Notes: generated by a model from the sequence alone, not told the origin. A DNA stretch of 57,770 nucleotides from SIG672 sp045657105 (GCA_045657105.1 JAZOSN010000063.1:1-57770); one strand, 5' to 3'; positions 8,700-17,671 are shown, counted from the first letter of the stretch. Program-made: numbers and translations.

Positions 8700-10409
8700 T
8701 TACTTACTTTGTTGCTCTTTAAGATACTTTTCCATATCTCTCATTCTTATCTCGGTACGGCGGATCTTACCGCTCGTCGTTTTGGGAAGAGAGTCAACAA
8801 ATTCGATAACTCTGGGGTATTTATAAGGAGCCGTGTTCTTTTTAACGTAATTCTGAAGCTCTCTAACAAGCTCGGAAGAACCCTCGTAACCCTTTTGAAG
8901 AACGATAGTAGCCTTTACGTTAAAGCCTCTTACGGGATCGGGAATACCGGTAACTGCAACTTCAAGAACGGCAGGGTGCTCGATAAGCACGCTCTCAATC
9001 TCGAACGGTCCGATACGGTAGCCCGACGATTTGATAATATCGTCGTTTCTGCCGACGTAGTGGATATATCCGAGCTCATCCCTATACGCGGTATCTCCGG
9101 TATGGAAAAATCCGCCGTAGTAAACAGCCTCTGTGTCCTCCACGCTTCTGTTATAGCTATGGCATACACCGACAGGGCGCTTTTCATATTCGGTCTTTAT
9201 GCATATCTCTCCGACCTGACCGACCGAGCAGTCCTCTCCGTCGGCGTCGATAATATGTACGTCGATATGAGGCGCGGACTTACCGATCGCGCCGAGGACC
9301 GGCTTCATATAAGGATAGAAGGTTCCTATTGCGATAGTCGTTTCGGTCTGACCGAAGCCCTCGTATATATCGAGTCCGGTTTGCTCTTTCCAGTTGTTGT
9401 ATATTTCGGGGTTGAGTGCCTCGCCTGCGGTACAGCAGTGTACGATCGACGAAAGATCGTATTTTTTAACGTCATTTTGAAGAATAAATCTGTACATCGT
9501 AGGCGGAACACAGAAGGTAGTGACCTTATATTTTTCAAGCACTGCGAGAATATCGGCGCCACTGAACTTGTCAAAATCATAGACCATTATCGCACTTTCG
9601 CCGAACCACTGACCGTACATCTTGCCCCAAAGCGATTTGAGCCAACCTGTATCCGATACGGTGAAATGAAGTCCGCCGTCAACGACTCTGTGCCAGAACA
9701 CGCCCGTCATAATATGTCCGAGCGGGTATCTGAAATCGTGTGCGACCATCTTGGGATAGCTCGTCGTTCCCGAGGAGAACGAAAGAAGCATAATATCGGT
9801 TGCCTTGGCAGCATTTTCGCCTGTCGGACGAGTCCAACCGTCTGCACTCGTTGCCTCGAATTCCGCTTCGAAGTCACGCCAGCCCTCGCCCGCGTCCTTA
9901 TGACCGATAACGAGCTTATGCTGAACGGTTTTGCACTCGCTCGCGCCCTCGTCGTAATATTTCGTGCAGTCGCCGTGATCGGTGATAACGACCGCCTTTA
10001 TCTCCGCCTTGTTACAACGGTAGATATAGTCCTTTGCCATAAGCATATCGGTTGCCTGAGCGGTTATTGCGCCTATCTTGTGAAGTCCCATTATACAGAA
10101 CCAGAACAGGTAGTGGCGGCGAAGAACCAGGAGAACGGCATCTCCCTTTTTAATTCCGAGCGAGGTGAAATAGTTTGCCGCTCTGTCCGATTCTCTTGCT
10201 ACGTCGGCAAAGGTGAACACCTTTTCTCTGCCGTCCGCTCCGAGCCATACAAGAGCCGTTTTATTTGGCTTTTCCTTCGCGAGAACGTCTATTACGTCGT
10301 AAGCAAAGTTAAAGTCGTCGCTATATGTGATCTTAAAATCAGAACGAATCTCTTCGAGCGTTTTAAAATCATCTCTATTCTTTCCTATAAATTTTTCGTA
10401 TATTGGCAT
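8700..10409 (-). CDS. AMP-forming acyl-CoA synthetase (acetyl/medium-chain type)
   Basis: A 569-residue adenylate-forming enzyme that activates a carboxylate to acyl-AMP and then to acyl-CoA. Motifs in order: the phosphate-binding loop LLSFSSGTTSYPKMVAHD, the adenine motif YEGFGQTETT, the hinge and ribose-binding FFHTGDTAYRDELGYIHYVG with RNDDIIKSSGYRIGPFE, and the C-terminal catalytic lysine in PKTTSGKIRRTE. The sequence is closest in feel to the acetyl-CoA synthetase/butyrate-medium-chain group (DUF-free, about 550 residues), but the chain length cannot be set by eye. It sits directly downstream of an XRE-cupin regulator (43-base gap), an arrangement that suggests this regulator controls it in response to an acyl or carboxylate signal. 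Confidence 0.9.
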   Translation of the reverse strand: MPIYEKFIGKNRDDFKTLEEIRSDFKITYSDDFNFAYDVIDVLAKEKPNKTALVWLGADGREKVFTFADVARESDRAANYFTSLGIKKGDAVLLVLRRHYLFWFCIMGLHKIGAITAQATDMLMAKDYIYRCNKAEIKAVVITDHGDCTKYYDEGASECKTVQHKLVIGHKDAGEGWRDFEAEFEATSADGWTRPTGENAAKATDIMLLSFSSGTTSYPKMVAHDFRYPLGHIMTGVFWHRVVDGGLHFTVSDTGWLKSLWGKMYGQWFGESAIMVYDFDKFSGADILAVLEKYKVTTFCVPPTMYRFILQNDVKKYDLSSIVHCCTAGEALNPEIYNNWKEQTGLDIYEGFGQTETTIAIGTFYPYMKPVLGAIGKSAPHIDVHIIDADGEDCSVGQVGEICIKTEYEKRPVGVCHSYNRSVEDTEAVYYGGFFHTGDTAYRDELGYIHYVGRNDDIIKSSGYRIGPFEIESVLIEHPAVLEVAVTGIPDPVRGFNVKATIVLQKGYEGSSELVRELQNYVKKNTAPYKYPRVIEFVDSLPKTTSGKIRRTEIRMRDMEKYLKEQQSK

Positions 10410-10452
10410 TGCTTTATTTTGATCCTTTCAATTTCGGATTTAAACCAGAGCT

Positions 10453-11004
10453 TTATTTCATAACGACCGCAATAAAGCGTGCGCGCTTTCCGTCGAGCGC
10501 TCTCTCGGCGTGCGGTACCGACGAATCGAAATACACACTGTCGCCCTCTTCGAGCTCGTAGGTGATATTTCCTATCTGTACGAGAACGCGGCCTTCGAGA
10601 ACGTAGTTGAATTCCTGTCCCTCGTGAGAATTGAGAGGCGGAAGCTCATCAGCGGGCTCTACCGTTACAAGGAACGGCTCCGATTTCTTATTTCTGAACG
10701 TAAAGGCAAGGTGCTTATAGTTATACGCTTCGTTTCTCGAAACGTCGAAGCCCTGTCCTTTTCTGACCAGTGCACAGGTCGAAAGCTTGGGAGATTCTCC
10801 GCTCATAAGATCGAGTATATCTACGCCGAGTATCTCTGCGCAGTTATAAAGGAAGCTGAATGAAAAATCGCGTTCTCCCTTTTCATAAGCAATATACGTT
10901 TCAATCGGAACTCCGAGCCGTTCTGCCATCGTGGCAGACGTCATATCGCAAATTTCGCGAAGTGTAGCAAGTCGAAGACCGATTTCTTTGATTTGTTCAG
11001 TCAT
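10453..11004 (-). CDS. XRE-family transcriptional regulator with C-terminal cupin domain
   Basis: A 183-residue two-domain regulator. Residues about 5-65 form a helix-turn-helix of the Xre/Cro type (LATLREICDMTSATMAERLG ending in LGVDILDLMSG). Residues about 105-182 form a single cupin barrel with LNSHEGQEFNYVLEGRV and VPHAERA, containing histidines and a glutamate that can bind a metal or small ligand. Proteins of this layout generally sense a metabolite through the cupin and repress or activate an adjacent gene. The adjacent downstream acyl-CoA synthetase is the natural candidate target. It lies 25 bases after the Cys-rich gene and may be co-transcribed with it. Confidence 0.9.
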   Translation of the reverse strand: MTEQIKEIGLRLATLREICDMTSATMAERLGVPIETYIAYEKGERDFSFSFLYNCAEILGVDILDLMSGESPKLSTCALVRKGQGFDVSRNEAYNYKHLAFTFRNKKSEPFLVTVEPADELPPLNSHEGQEFNYVLEGRVLVQIGNITYELEEGDSVYFDSSVPHAERALDGKRARFIAVVMK

Positions 11005-11029
11005 GATAATATGGCCGTCCTTTCAGTTC

Positions 11030-11719
11030 TTATTTTATTTCACCGCTAAGGAACTTTATTGCTCTCTCGGGCGAATCCTTGGCATTTCCCCAAGGCTCGT
11101 TCTCATAGCGATAGTCGTATTTTTTACAAAACCAGCTTACGTCATCACAAAGTCCGTCGAGAATTTTATTTGCGATACTCTCGGCAGAAGACGCAAACTC
11201 TTTGAAAACCTTCTTCGTCATTTCCTTTTTTGCACAGGCGAGAAGGCGTGAGTAGTGATTTATGCAGAAATATTTCTGAGCCTCGAATTTTCCCCTGAAT
11301 GTCATATCGGTTTCCCACATATACACGACATTCGAAATAAGTCTTGTGAAATTATCGTCTATACGTGAGCACACGTAGCAGCTTTGGGAAAGCGCTTCAA
11401 GACGCTTCACGGTCTTTTCGGGCGAGGAGCCTCTGCCTGCGATCTCATCTCTGAGCTCGCCGAGATGGCTTTCGAGCATAAGTGCGAGCGGAAGCCGTTT
11501 TCCGTTTGTCAGCATTCTGTCAAAATGATGCGGACAAAATCCGAGTCTGTTGGTCTTTATTCTTACGTCGGGCTCCATCATTGACGCGCCGAGGATAAGC
11601 GAAAGCTCGTCACTTTCAAGCTTTTTATAAAGATTGCAAAGCGGGCAGGCGCAGCTTTCGCTTGCCATTCTCGCCTCAAACTCTTCGTTTATCGGTATTG
11701 TATAGATCGTTTCCGCCAC
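11030..11719 (-). CDS. Cysteine-rich conserved protein, possibly DUF6062 family
   Basis: About 229 residues, cytoplasmic, no signal peptide or membrane segment. It has spaced cysteine and histidine pairs: CACPLCNLYKK near the N-terminus, LGFCPHHFDRM, a central CYVCSRID, and KYFCINHYSRLL. The pattern of two CxxC pairs and two C-x2-H(H) pairs suggests metal (zinc or iron-sulfur) binding or two related half-domains. I believe this corresponds to the clostridial DUF6062 family, from memory only. I prefer GTG 11719 as start because AAGAGG lies 9 bases upstream; the in-frame TTG at 11728 directly abuts that site and is badly spaced. It stands between a UAP1-like gene and the XRE-cupin regulator. 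No function is known to me. Confidence 0.7.
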   Translation of the reverse strand: MAETIYTIPINEEFEARMASESCACPLCNLYKKLESDELSLILGASMMEPDVRIKTNRLGFCPHHFDRMLTNGKRLPLALMLESHLGELRDEIAGRGSSPEKTVKRLEALSQSCYVCSRIDDNFTRLISNVVYMWETDMTFRGKFEAQKYFCINHYSRLLACAKKEMTKKVFKEFASSAESIANKILDGLCDDVSWFCKKYDYRYENEPWGNAKDSPERAIKFLSGEIK

Positions 11720-11737
11720 TTTAATCAACCTCTTTTG

Positions 11738-11762
11738 AATTTCCGAGCACAGCGAGGAAATT
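11738..11762. other. Small inverted repeat upstream of the Cys-rich gene
   Basis: AATTTCC (11738-11744) and GGAAATT (11756-11762) form a perfect 7-bp inverted repeat with an 11-base loop, about 20 bases before the GTG start of the Cys-rich gene. It could be an operator or chance; there is no T-tract on the coding strand to make it a terminator. Confidence 0.3.
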
Positions 11763-11768
11763 TACCTC

Positions 11769-11800
11769 AACTTTGCACTTTGCACTCTTAACTTTGCACT
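11769..11800. repeat. Short intergenic direct repeat, three CTTTGCACT copies
   Basis: CTTTGCACT occurs at 11771-11779, 11778-11786 (overlapping by two bases) and 11792-11800, between the stop of the UAP1-like gene and the Cys-rich gene. On the coding strand it reads as repeated AGTGCAAAG. Role unknown; it may be a low-complexity remnant or part of a dispersed intergenic element. Confidence 0.6.
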
Positions 11801-11803
11801 TTT

Positions 11804-13030
11804 TCAGAGCTCTACTCCGTTGAGTTTAAGAAGCTCTCTTGCGCTCTCGACCGAGTCAACGCCGGTCTTGTTCTTGATAGGAGCAAACTCCTTCTGTCTG
11901 TCAACCTCAAATGACAGGCAGGAATCTACCATATGTACCATATCGAGAATGAGCGTCTCAAACTTATATCCGTTAGGCGTTTCGGGCTTTACGAGCTCGC
12001 CGTTTTCGTCAATATAAGGGATCTTCTTTTCAACGATGTGAAGAGGCATTCTCTTATTGATGTTTGCTTTGAGGACCTCAATATTGAACATATAGTTGAG
12101 AATTACGCCGAAGCTGTAAAGAAGCTCTCCACGCTCGTCGCGAAGGTTTATCATATCGTCGGTGATCTCGTAGTATTCGACTATCGAGGGCTTGTTATCT
12201 TCAAGACAGAGAACTCCGATCTTTTCCATAGGCTCAGCCTTGCGGACAACCTTTGCTCCGCTCTGACGTCCGGACGCGATGGTAGCGCCAACGAAAGCGG
12301 GAGAGTTTATTCTTTGAAGAACGTTATCTACTGCGAAGATAGTGAGCCATTCAACGCCCTGCTTTTCAAGCTTCTCAACAAGACCTGCCTTTTCGAGCGA
12401 GGTGAACCAACCGCCGTTTCCGTTGGGAGAAAGCGAGAGCTTATCCTTTGCCTCCATATATATCTTTCCGTTATAATCAACAGAGGGTGCCATCTCCTGA
12501 ATGAAGAAGTTTACGTAGTCCTTGTTATATCCGAAATAGTTCTTTTCCTCGAAGAATGCAATAGTATCGTCGTTATTCTTCTGGCTGGTCATAATGCAAA
12601 GCGGCATCCACGCGCCTGCCTGCTTTACGACGTCCATCATATTGTTGATGAGGCACTCGAAGATATAGAGGTCGCGGTTAATACCAATATTATACATACC
12701 CTTGGGCTTATCGCTTCCAAGACGTGTTCCCTGTCCGCCTGCGAGAAGAACCGCGCAGACCTTGCCTGCCTTGATCGCCTCTATTCCCACCTTTTCGAAC
12801 TCTTCTCTACGCGCCTCGATCTCGTCGAGTTCAAGTGCGCCGAGAGGAGCAAGCTCGCCTCTGTTTTCTATCTCATCTCTGTTTTTAAGAATATCAAGAA
12901 GCTTCCAGTCGATATTTGCAATCTGATTTGCAAGGCTTTCCTTCGACTCGTCACTGAGCTCGTCCCAATATTTGAGAAGATGTGTCTGTGAGTGTTTTTC
13001 AAGAAGATTGTGAAGTTCGCTGTAAGTCAT
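11804..13030 (-). CDS. UDPGP/UAP1-type nucleotidyltransferase (UDP-N-acetylhexosamine or UDP-glucose pyrophosphorylase)
   Basis: A 408-residue UTP-dependent sugar-1-phosphate uridylyltransferase of the type best known from eukaryotic UDP-GlcNAc pyrophosphorylase (UAP1) rather than bacterial GlmU or GalU. The UTP-binding motif is LLAGGQGTRLGSDKPKGMYN; further family segments are MTSQKNNDDT, FFIQEMAPSVDYNGKI and WFTSLEKAGL/WLTIFAVDNVL. At 408 residues it is shorter than eukaryotic UAP1 (about 500), as is usual for the bacterial forms. The substrate sugar cannot be read. It has its own promoter (13080-13108) and a strong GGAGGG site, and heads the run through the Cys-rich, XRE-cupin, acyl-CoA synthetase and mltG genes. 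Confidence 0.88.
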   Translation of the reverse strand: MTYSELHNLLEKHSQTHLLKYWDELSDESKESLANQIANIDWKLLDILKNRDEIENRGELAPLGALELDEIEARREEFEKVGIEAIKAGKVCAVLLAGGQGTRLGSDKPKGMYNIGINRDLYIFECLINNMMDVVKQAGAWMPLCIMTSQKNNDDTIAFFEEKNYFGYNKDYVNFFIQEMAPSVDYNGKIYMEAKDKLSLSPNGNGGWFTSLEKAGLVEKLEKQGVEWLTIFAVDNVLQRINSPAFVGATIASGRQSGAKVVRKAEPMEKIGVLCLEDNKPSIVEYYEITDDMINLRDERGELLYSFGVILNYMFNIEVLKANINKRMPLHIVEKKIPYIDENGELVKPETPNGYKFETLILDMVHMVDSCLSFEVDRQKEFAPIKNKTGVDSVESARELLKLNGVEL

Positions 13031-13079
13031 TTTAAGTACCCTCCGTAAGGCTATTAAAAATTATAATTATACATATAAG

Positions 13080-13108
13080 AGTATATCACATTTTTTTCCT
13101 CTTGTAAA
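13080..13108 (-). promoter_or_regulatory. Predicted sigma-A promoter for the UAP1-like gene
   Basis: On the minus strand: TTTACA, 17 bases, TATACT, with TGTGA immediately before the -10 box (extended -10). It lies about 50 bases upstream of the ATG at 13030. Confidence 0.6.
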
Positions 13109-13194
13109 GAGAAATTTTGCCGTATTATTATGTTTTTTGTGTGTATTTTTTAAACATTTTTTACACTTTCGGATTTTACCCTGCGTTTATTGCC

Positions 13195-13225
13195 AAAAAA
13201 AGAGCCAAAGCAGACGCCTTGGCTC
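13195..13225 (-). terminator. Rho-independent terminator of the surface protein/lipoprotein operon
   Basis: On the minus strand GAGCCAA - 10-base loop - TTGGCTC is followed at once by seven T, starting 17 bases after the lipoprotein stop. A canonical intrinsic terminator. Confidence 0.82.
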
Positions 13226-13241
13226 ATTTATTTATTGCTTT

Positions 13242-13904
13242 TTATTTCGGCAACTCTATATTTTGCTCCTCATACGAAAACGAGTATTGTGCGCGAACAC
13301 CCACGCCGTACGCGTCAACATATTCTATCTTGATCCTTGACACTGTACTCCCCTCCTTCGGGCTTTCAAGCGTAAGTATTGCACCCGTTGTGTTTTCGCC
13401 GAGAGCGCCGTCACAAAGCTCGCCCGAAAGTATGATAAGTCCGTTTTTATCGGAAATTTCATACGTTTTAAAGAGGCTCTTTTCGAGCTTCAAAAGAGTA
13501 AACGGATCGCTCGCCTCGATACCGACCGGGGAGAGCATCTCGTTTATTTCCCGTTCGTTTTTAGCGTAAAGAGTTCCGGTCACCGTCGAGATAAAGTCGT
13601 CCGACTCGCCTATTTCGCTCAGCTTTTCGTATTCGTATTCAAGCATTGCACATTTTTCTGTGCCCACGGTAGCAAAGGTCATCACATATCTGCCGTAAAG
13701 CGTAACTCCGCCTGCTTTATAGGCTATATCACATTCGTACGCGGTAGGCAGAGAGCTCTTTGCCCGCTCTGCGAGCTCTTCAAACTTATCGTAAGAGCTT
13801 CCGTCGTCCGTCGGCTCGTCTTTATGGCAGGCAGGAAGCAGTGCGATCATGGTAAAAAGCATAGCCGTCAGACAGAGAGATGAAATTATCACTTTTATTT
13901 TCAT
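13242..13904 (-). CDS. Small lipoprotein of unknown function
   Basis: 220 residues with a clear lipoprotein signal peptide: basic start MKIKVI, hydrophobic stretch, and lipobox LLPAC with Cys at about residue 26. The mature part is acidic and contains YGRYVMTFATVG and a C-terminal SRIKIEYVDAYGVG; it looks like a beta-rich domain without a motif I recognise. The start has a strong AGGAGGG site. It begins 13 bases after the stop of the large transglutaminase-type surface protein and ends at a terminator, so the two form a two-gene operon and probably work together on the outer face of the membrane. Confidence 0.8.
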   Translation of the reverse strand: MKIKVIISSLCLTAMLFTMIALLPACHKDEPTDDGSSYDKFEELAERAKSSLPTAYECDIAYKAGGVTLYGRYVMTFATVGTEKCAMLEYEYEKLSEIGESDDFISTVTGTLYAKNEREINEMLSPVGIEASDPFTLLKLEKSLFKTYEISDKNGLIILSGELCDGALGENTTGAILTLESPKEGSTVSRIKIEYVDAYGVGVRAQYSFSYEEQNIELPK

Positions 13905-13917
13905 ATATTCCGCCCTC

Positions 13918-16900
13918 CTATCTTACGACGAGAAGCTTTTTGACAAGCTCCCATACAAGCCAGAGAATGCTCGTATACGCCGTGTGCCCTGAGTTAAAGG
14001 TCGCGAGCGACTCGTTTGCCTCGGTAAACTGTGTATTTATCTTAGAAATATCCGCGTTATATTTTTCTATCTCGCTTTCAAGCGCTTCGAGCGTATCGGC
14101 AAGCGCAGGATCGGAAACATCGGTATCCTCTTTCATCGAAATCAGATTGTTTATCGCCTTGAAACGGTCTTTGAGCGTTTTCGCAGACTGCACCTTTTCA
14201 AATGCAGATATAAACTCCTGCGTACTGAACTTCCAGCCCTTATGTGCGGTAAATATCGCGATATATTCGGCATTTCCAATAGCGTCGGTCACCTCGGGCG
14301 ACCATCTTGAAAATACATATTCGTACCGCTCGTCGCTCTCACGCGCAGGCGGCTCGGGCAGTGTTACCTTATCGCCGTAATGAAGCTTCTGCTCGGAAAG
14401 GACCGTTCCGTCGTAGTTTTTGAAAACCACCGTATACTCGATATATTCACGGGTATATGTCGCGCGGACCTCACTGTCCGACGTTACTCTCTTATATTTT
14501 CCCACCCATTTATCGAAGGTGTATTTATACGTAAGATCCGACGCCTTTTCGGGTGCGCTCGGGGGAGTCGCGCTATGTCCGTGATAAACAAGCTCCTGTT
14601 TAACAAGCCTTCCGTCGCCGTCGTAGAAGGAAACGGTATATTGGGTCACGCCGTCACTGAACATCGCTGTAAAGACCGAGTCACAACTTATATTATCCGT
14701 GTCCTCGTCCCAACCCGAAAACGTATAGGTTACACCGTTTTCCGGGGCGCGTTCGGGGGTTTTTCCGACGTATACCGCCTCTCCGCCATACTCAACGAAC
14801 ACCTCGTAAAGCAGAGCGCCGTCGTAGTTTTTGAACTCTACCCTGTATTTTCTCGCGCTCTCGTCGAAGATCGCCGTAAAGGTAATATCCTCTTCGACCG
14901 TCATATTTTCAACATATCCGCCCCAAGAGTTGAAGGTATAGATCTTTTGCGCGGTAGAAGCCTTTTGCGGAAAGCCGTCGGGCATCTCGATAACACTTCC
15001 GAATTCAAGCTCGGTTTCGAAAAACACTCTTCCCTCGCTCATAAATACGACCTTGTATTTCGACAGTGTATAGATCACGGTAACGGTAACGTCGCCGTCT
15101 GCCATAGTTCCGCTTACCACCTCGACAGATGCTGTAAAATTATCGAATTTCGGAGAAAGCACGCTATACTGCTCGGCATACGCGATCTCTTCTATATAAT
15201 CCTCTCCGGCAGGGGTTCCGTCGAAATAAACGTACTGTATTTGAAGAGTGTATTTATTTGCGGTGTATCTTACGGTAAACTCCGTGTAGATCTGCTCTGC
15301 TCTTCCGGACACCATCTCGGTTTCTGCGGTATATCCGGTAAAGGTAGGAGATACAAACTCAAAATCCGCGCCCCAATCAAAGCTTTCGCGCTTTTCTTCT
15401 ATAAGACTGCCGTCGGGATACAGATATTTAACAGTGACCTCGCATCTTGCGGCGGTGTAGGTGACCGTGACGAGAATGTCCTCGCTTATCTTTCCCGAAA
15501 CCATCTCGACAGAGGGTGTAAATCCTGCTATCACGGGTGAGGCGACCGAATAGTCGCTCATATATACAAGACCGTTAATAACGTGCTCGGGAGCGGCAAC
15601 GCTTCCGTCCTCGTAAAGATAAGTTATCCTTACGCTATAAAAATCCTGCGAATAAACAACCGTCACGGTAACGCCCTGCGCGGTCATAGTGCCGCTTACA
15701 GTCTGAATATTCGGAAAATATCCTTCGATCTCCGGAGAAGCAATACTGTAAACCTCTCCCACCTCTACGTTTTCGTTGATATAGCTTTCGTGTGCTACAT
15801 CTCCGTTTCGGTAAAAATATTCTATTTTAAGAGTAGCAAACTGTCTGTAAGTAACGCTTTCGCGTATTCCGCCGAGAGGCATCGTTCCGCCAAGCGTGAG
15901 AGTATCGGTGGCGTGACTTTCGATGGTCGGCGTATTCACCGAAAAATCCTTTCCCCAACCGACGCTTACGGTATCACTTCCGATCACCTCTCCTGCCTTG
16001 TTCTTGCAGGACACCTCGAGATCAAAGCTTATAGACGAAAGGTCAATGGTTGTATGCCTGTTATCAACGTAGCTGCTCGGGTTTTGAGCAACACGGAAAG
16101 TCGCCTGCGATCCGTTTATTCTCATACCGCAGATATATCCGTCAGAGTACGTATAATCGCCGAGCTTCACGAGTCCCGCACTCGGATTATATCCGTAAAG
16201 CTCGTTTGACGTGCTTATCACGAGTGAATCAAAATATCTGCCAAATCCTGCGAAAATATCGAGATAATAGCTACTCGTCGAGCCCCACGCATACCATTTG
16301 GTCTTGATATGAGTCACCTGAGTATAGGTATTGTTTTCGAAGTCGATAAGCGAAAGAGAAATTCCCGAATTCTCGTTTTTTCCGCCCTTTACGAGAAGAT
16401 ACCAGTCCTCACCGAGAGGAGAAATATCTATCTTCGAGCCGACCGTCTTTATAAAAAGATCGTCGTAATCGTCCGAAAAGGTAATATCCGAAACCCAACC
16501 GTTATGTCCGTCCGTTCCTGCCGTAGCTATCGCACTGTCACTGCAAAGGAAGCTATCGTAGGACACGTCGTCAAAGCGGTCGATGTTACCGCTTGCCGAA
16601 GCGTCGTCCCAGGTTATATCCATATGATACCATTTTCCGCCTATCTCCACACAGTTCCATATATGGTTCATAGGCTGGCTCGGCACGGATCCGACTCCTA
16701 TATCAAGTCTTGTGAGAAGCTCGATACAAAGAAGCGTATAAGATTGACAAACACCTTTTTTATTCTTCAAAAAGCCGTAAGCATCGTATATCGTATACGA
16801 GTAATCATATTCGAAATTCTTGACTATATAGTCGTGAATAAAGAGCACCTTTTCAAGCTCGCTCCAAGAGGGCTCTACCTGAGAGAGTATTTCCGAAACG

Positions 16901-17403
16901 AGCGTTTCGTACTCCTGTCTTGCGGTAGTGAGTGCGCTTCCGCCAAGAGTGTAGGTCGGTATTACGTACTCGACCGTAACGTCGTCTGCGCTTCCGTATC
17001 TGTACTGAGTACCGACGAAGAAAAGCTCGGGGCAGGTGTTGAGCACCTCTGAATACGCCGCTCTTACCTGCTCTATGGTCGCATTCATACCCGACAGGAA
17101 TATTTGCGCCTTTTCACTTCTCAGACCGTCAAGCAGAAGCTCGTATATCTGTGTTTCGGTATCGGTAGTGGCATAAAGCTTGGCGCTTTGTGTTGAAAGC
17201 GTTATTTCGGGGTGATATTTTCGACCTGCAACGGTAGTTTTTTTCGGTATATCGCCGAACTGCATAGCCTCGACCTTGCCGTCAAAAGCTTCGGCAGGAA
17301 TGCCGCGATCGGCAAACGAAAGTGCGCCGAGGATAAATCCTGCAAAAGCTATGAAAAGCAGAAGTGCCGATACTGCCGACACGTATATCTTTTTCGCTGA
17401 CAT
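13918..17403 (-). CDS. Large surface protein: transglutaminase-like domain, MucBP-like and InlB-type repeats, C-terminal membrane anchor
   Basis: I start at ATG 17403 (MSAKKIYV) because AAGGAGG lies five bases upstream, giving 1161 residues. In order: a signal peptide/anchor (about 1-35); a transglutaminase-like fold (about 165-275) with the Cys-His-Asp set in GVCQSYTLLCIELL, MNHIWNCVEI and WYHMDITWDD; a beta-rich stretch; four MucBP-like repeats of about 65 residues (KIEYFYRNGD, RITYLYEDGS, TVKYLYPDGS, QIQYVYFDGT); then four InlB-B/Listeria-Bacteroides repeats (KVVFMSEGR, RVEFKNYDGA, TVSFYDGDGR, TVVFKNYDGT) ending about residue 1065; a helical region; and a hydrophobic tail SILWLVWELVKKLLVVR. 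There is no LPxTG signal. The architecture suggests a surface protein with a cysteine-protease/transglutaminase-type module and stalk repeats, possibly adhesive; the activity is inferred only. Confidence 0.88.
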   Translation of the reverse strand: MSAKKIYVSAVSALLLFIAFAGFILGALSFADRGIPAEAFDGKVEAMQFGDIPKKTTVAGRKYHPEITLSTQSAKLYATTDTETQIYELLLDGLRSEKAQIFLSGMNATIEQVRAAYSEVLNTCPELFFVGTQYRYGSADDVTVEYVIPTYTLGGSALTTARQEYETLVSEILSQVEPSWSELEKVLFIHDYIVKNFEYDYSYTIYDAYGFLKNKKGVCQSYTLLCIELLTRLDIGVGSVPSQPMNHIWNCVEIGGKWYHMDITWDDASASGNIDRFDDVSYDSFLCSDSAIATAGTDGHNGWVSDITFSDDYDDLFIKTVGSKIDISPLGEDWYLLVKGGKNENSGISLSLIDFENNTYTQVTHIKTKWYAWGSTSSYYLDIFAGFGRYFDSLVISTSNELYGYNPSAGLVKLGDYTYSDGYICGMRINGSQATFRVAQNPSSYVDNRHTTIDLSSISFDLEVSCKNKAGEVIGSDTVSVGWGKDFSVNTPTIESHATDTLTLGGTMPLGGIRESVTYRQFATLKIEYFYRNGDVAHESYINENVEVGEVYSIASPEIEGYFPNIQTVSGTMTAQGVTVTVVYSQDFYSVRITYLYEDGSVAAPEHVINGLVYMSDYSVASPVIAGFTPSVEMVSGKISEDILVTVTYTAARCEVTVKYLYPDGSLIEEKRESFDWGADFEFVSPTFTGYTAETEMVSGRAEQIYTEFTVRYTANKYTLQIQYVYFDGTPAGEDYIEEIAYAEQYSVLSPKFDNFTASVEVVSGTMADGDVTVTVIYTLSKYKVVFMSEGRVFFETELEFGSVIEMPDGFPQKASTAQKIYTFNSWGGYVENMTVEEDITFTAIFDESARKYRVEFKNYDGALLYEVFVEYGGEAVYVGKTPERAPENGVTYTFSGWDEDTDNISCDSVFTAMFSDGVTQYTVSFYDGDGRLVKQELVYHGHSATPPSAPEKASDLTYKYTFDKWVGKYKRVTSDSEVRATYTREYIEYTVVFKNYDGTVLSEQKLHYGDKVTLPEPPARESDERYEYVFSRWSPEVTDAIGNAEYIAIFTAHKGWKFSTQEFISAFEKVQSAKTLKDRFKAINNLISMKEDTDVSDPALADTLEALESEIEKYNADISKINTQFTEANESLATFNSGHTAYTSILWLVWELVKKLLVVR

Positions 17404-17447
17404 TCTTACCTCCTTAAAGTTTGCCACAGGCATAGTTATACATAATT

Positions 17448-17476
17448 ATAATATCACACAAATTCTCCCGTGTCAA
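17448..17476 (-). promoter_or_regulatory. Predicted sigma-A promoter for the surface protein operon
   Basis: On the minus strand: TTGACA, 17 bases, TATTAT, preceded by TGTGA (extended -10). About 45 bases before ATG 17403. Confidence 0.65.
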
Positions 17477-17671
17477 GCGTTTATGCAGATCAGTGCGCAA
17501 AAGCGGTAAAAAATCCACTCTGCTCTGCCGCGAATTTTGTCATTTTCGGTTGAAATGGGATTTTCACCAAATTAAAACGGTGTAATTTGTACAAAACGAC
17601 GACAAAAATATACAAAAATCTCAAAAAAAGCGGTCATTTTCGTAGAAAATTATGAAATTTGGTCAGAACTA
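17477..17671. other. Intergenic region between divergent surface-protein and glycogen operons
   Basis: The 354-base gap 17404-17757 carries two divergent promoters at its flanks. Between them the sequence is AT-rich with several runs of A and T and no reading frame, RNA gene or clear hairpin that I can support. It may hold operator sites for glycogen control, but I see no convincing palindrome. Confidence 0.5.

Noticed and set aside
8709..10463. 584-codon open frame on the plus strand opposite the acyl-CoA synthetase
   Set aside because: Exactly antisense to a gene with all adenylation motifs. No ribosome site or promoter, and the composition is unlike real proteins nearby.
13918..17403. LPxTG-type sortase anchoring of the large surface protein
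   Set aside because: The C-terminus is a hydrophobic segment with basic end but has no LPxTG-like pentapeptide. The 1293-aa protein at 35963-39844 also lacks one.
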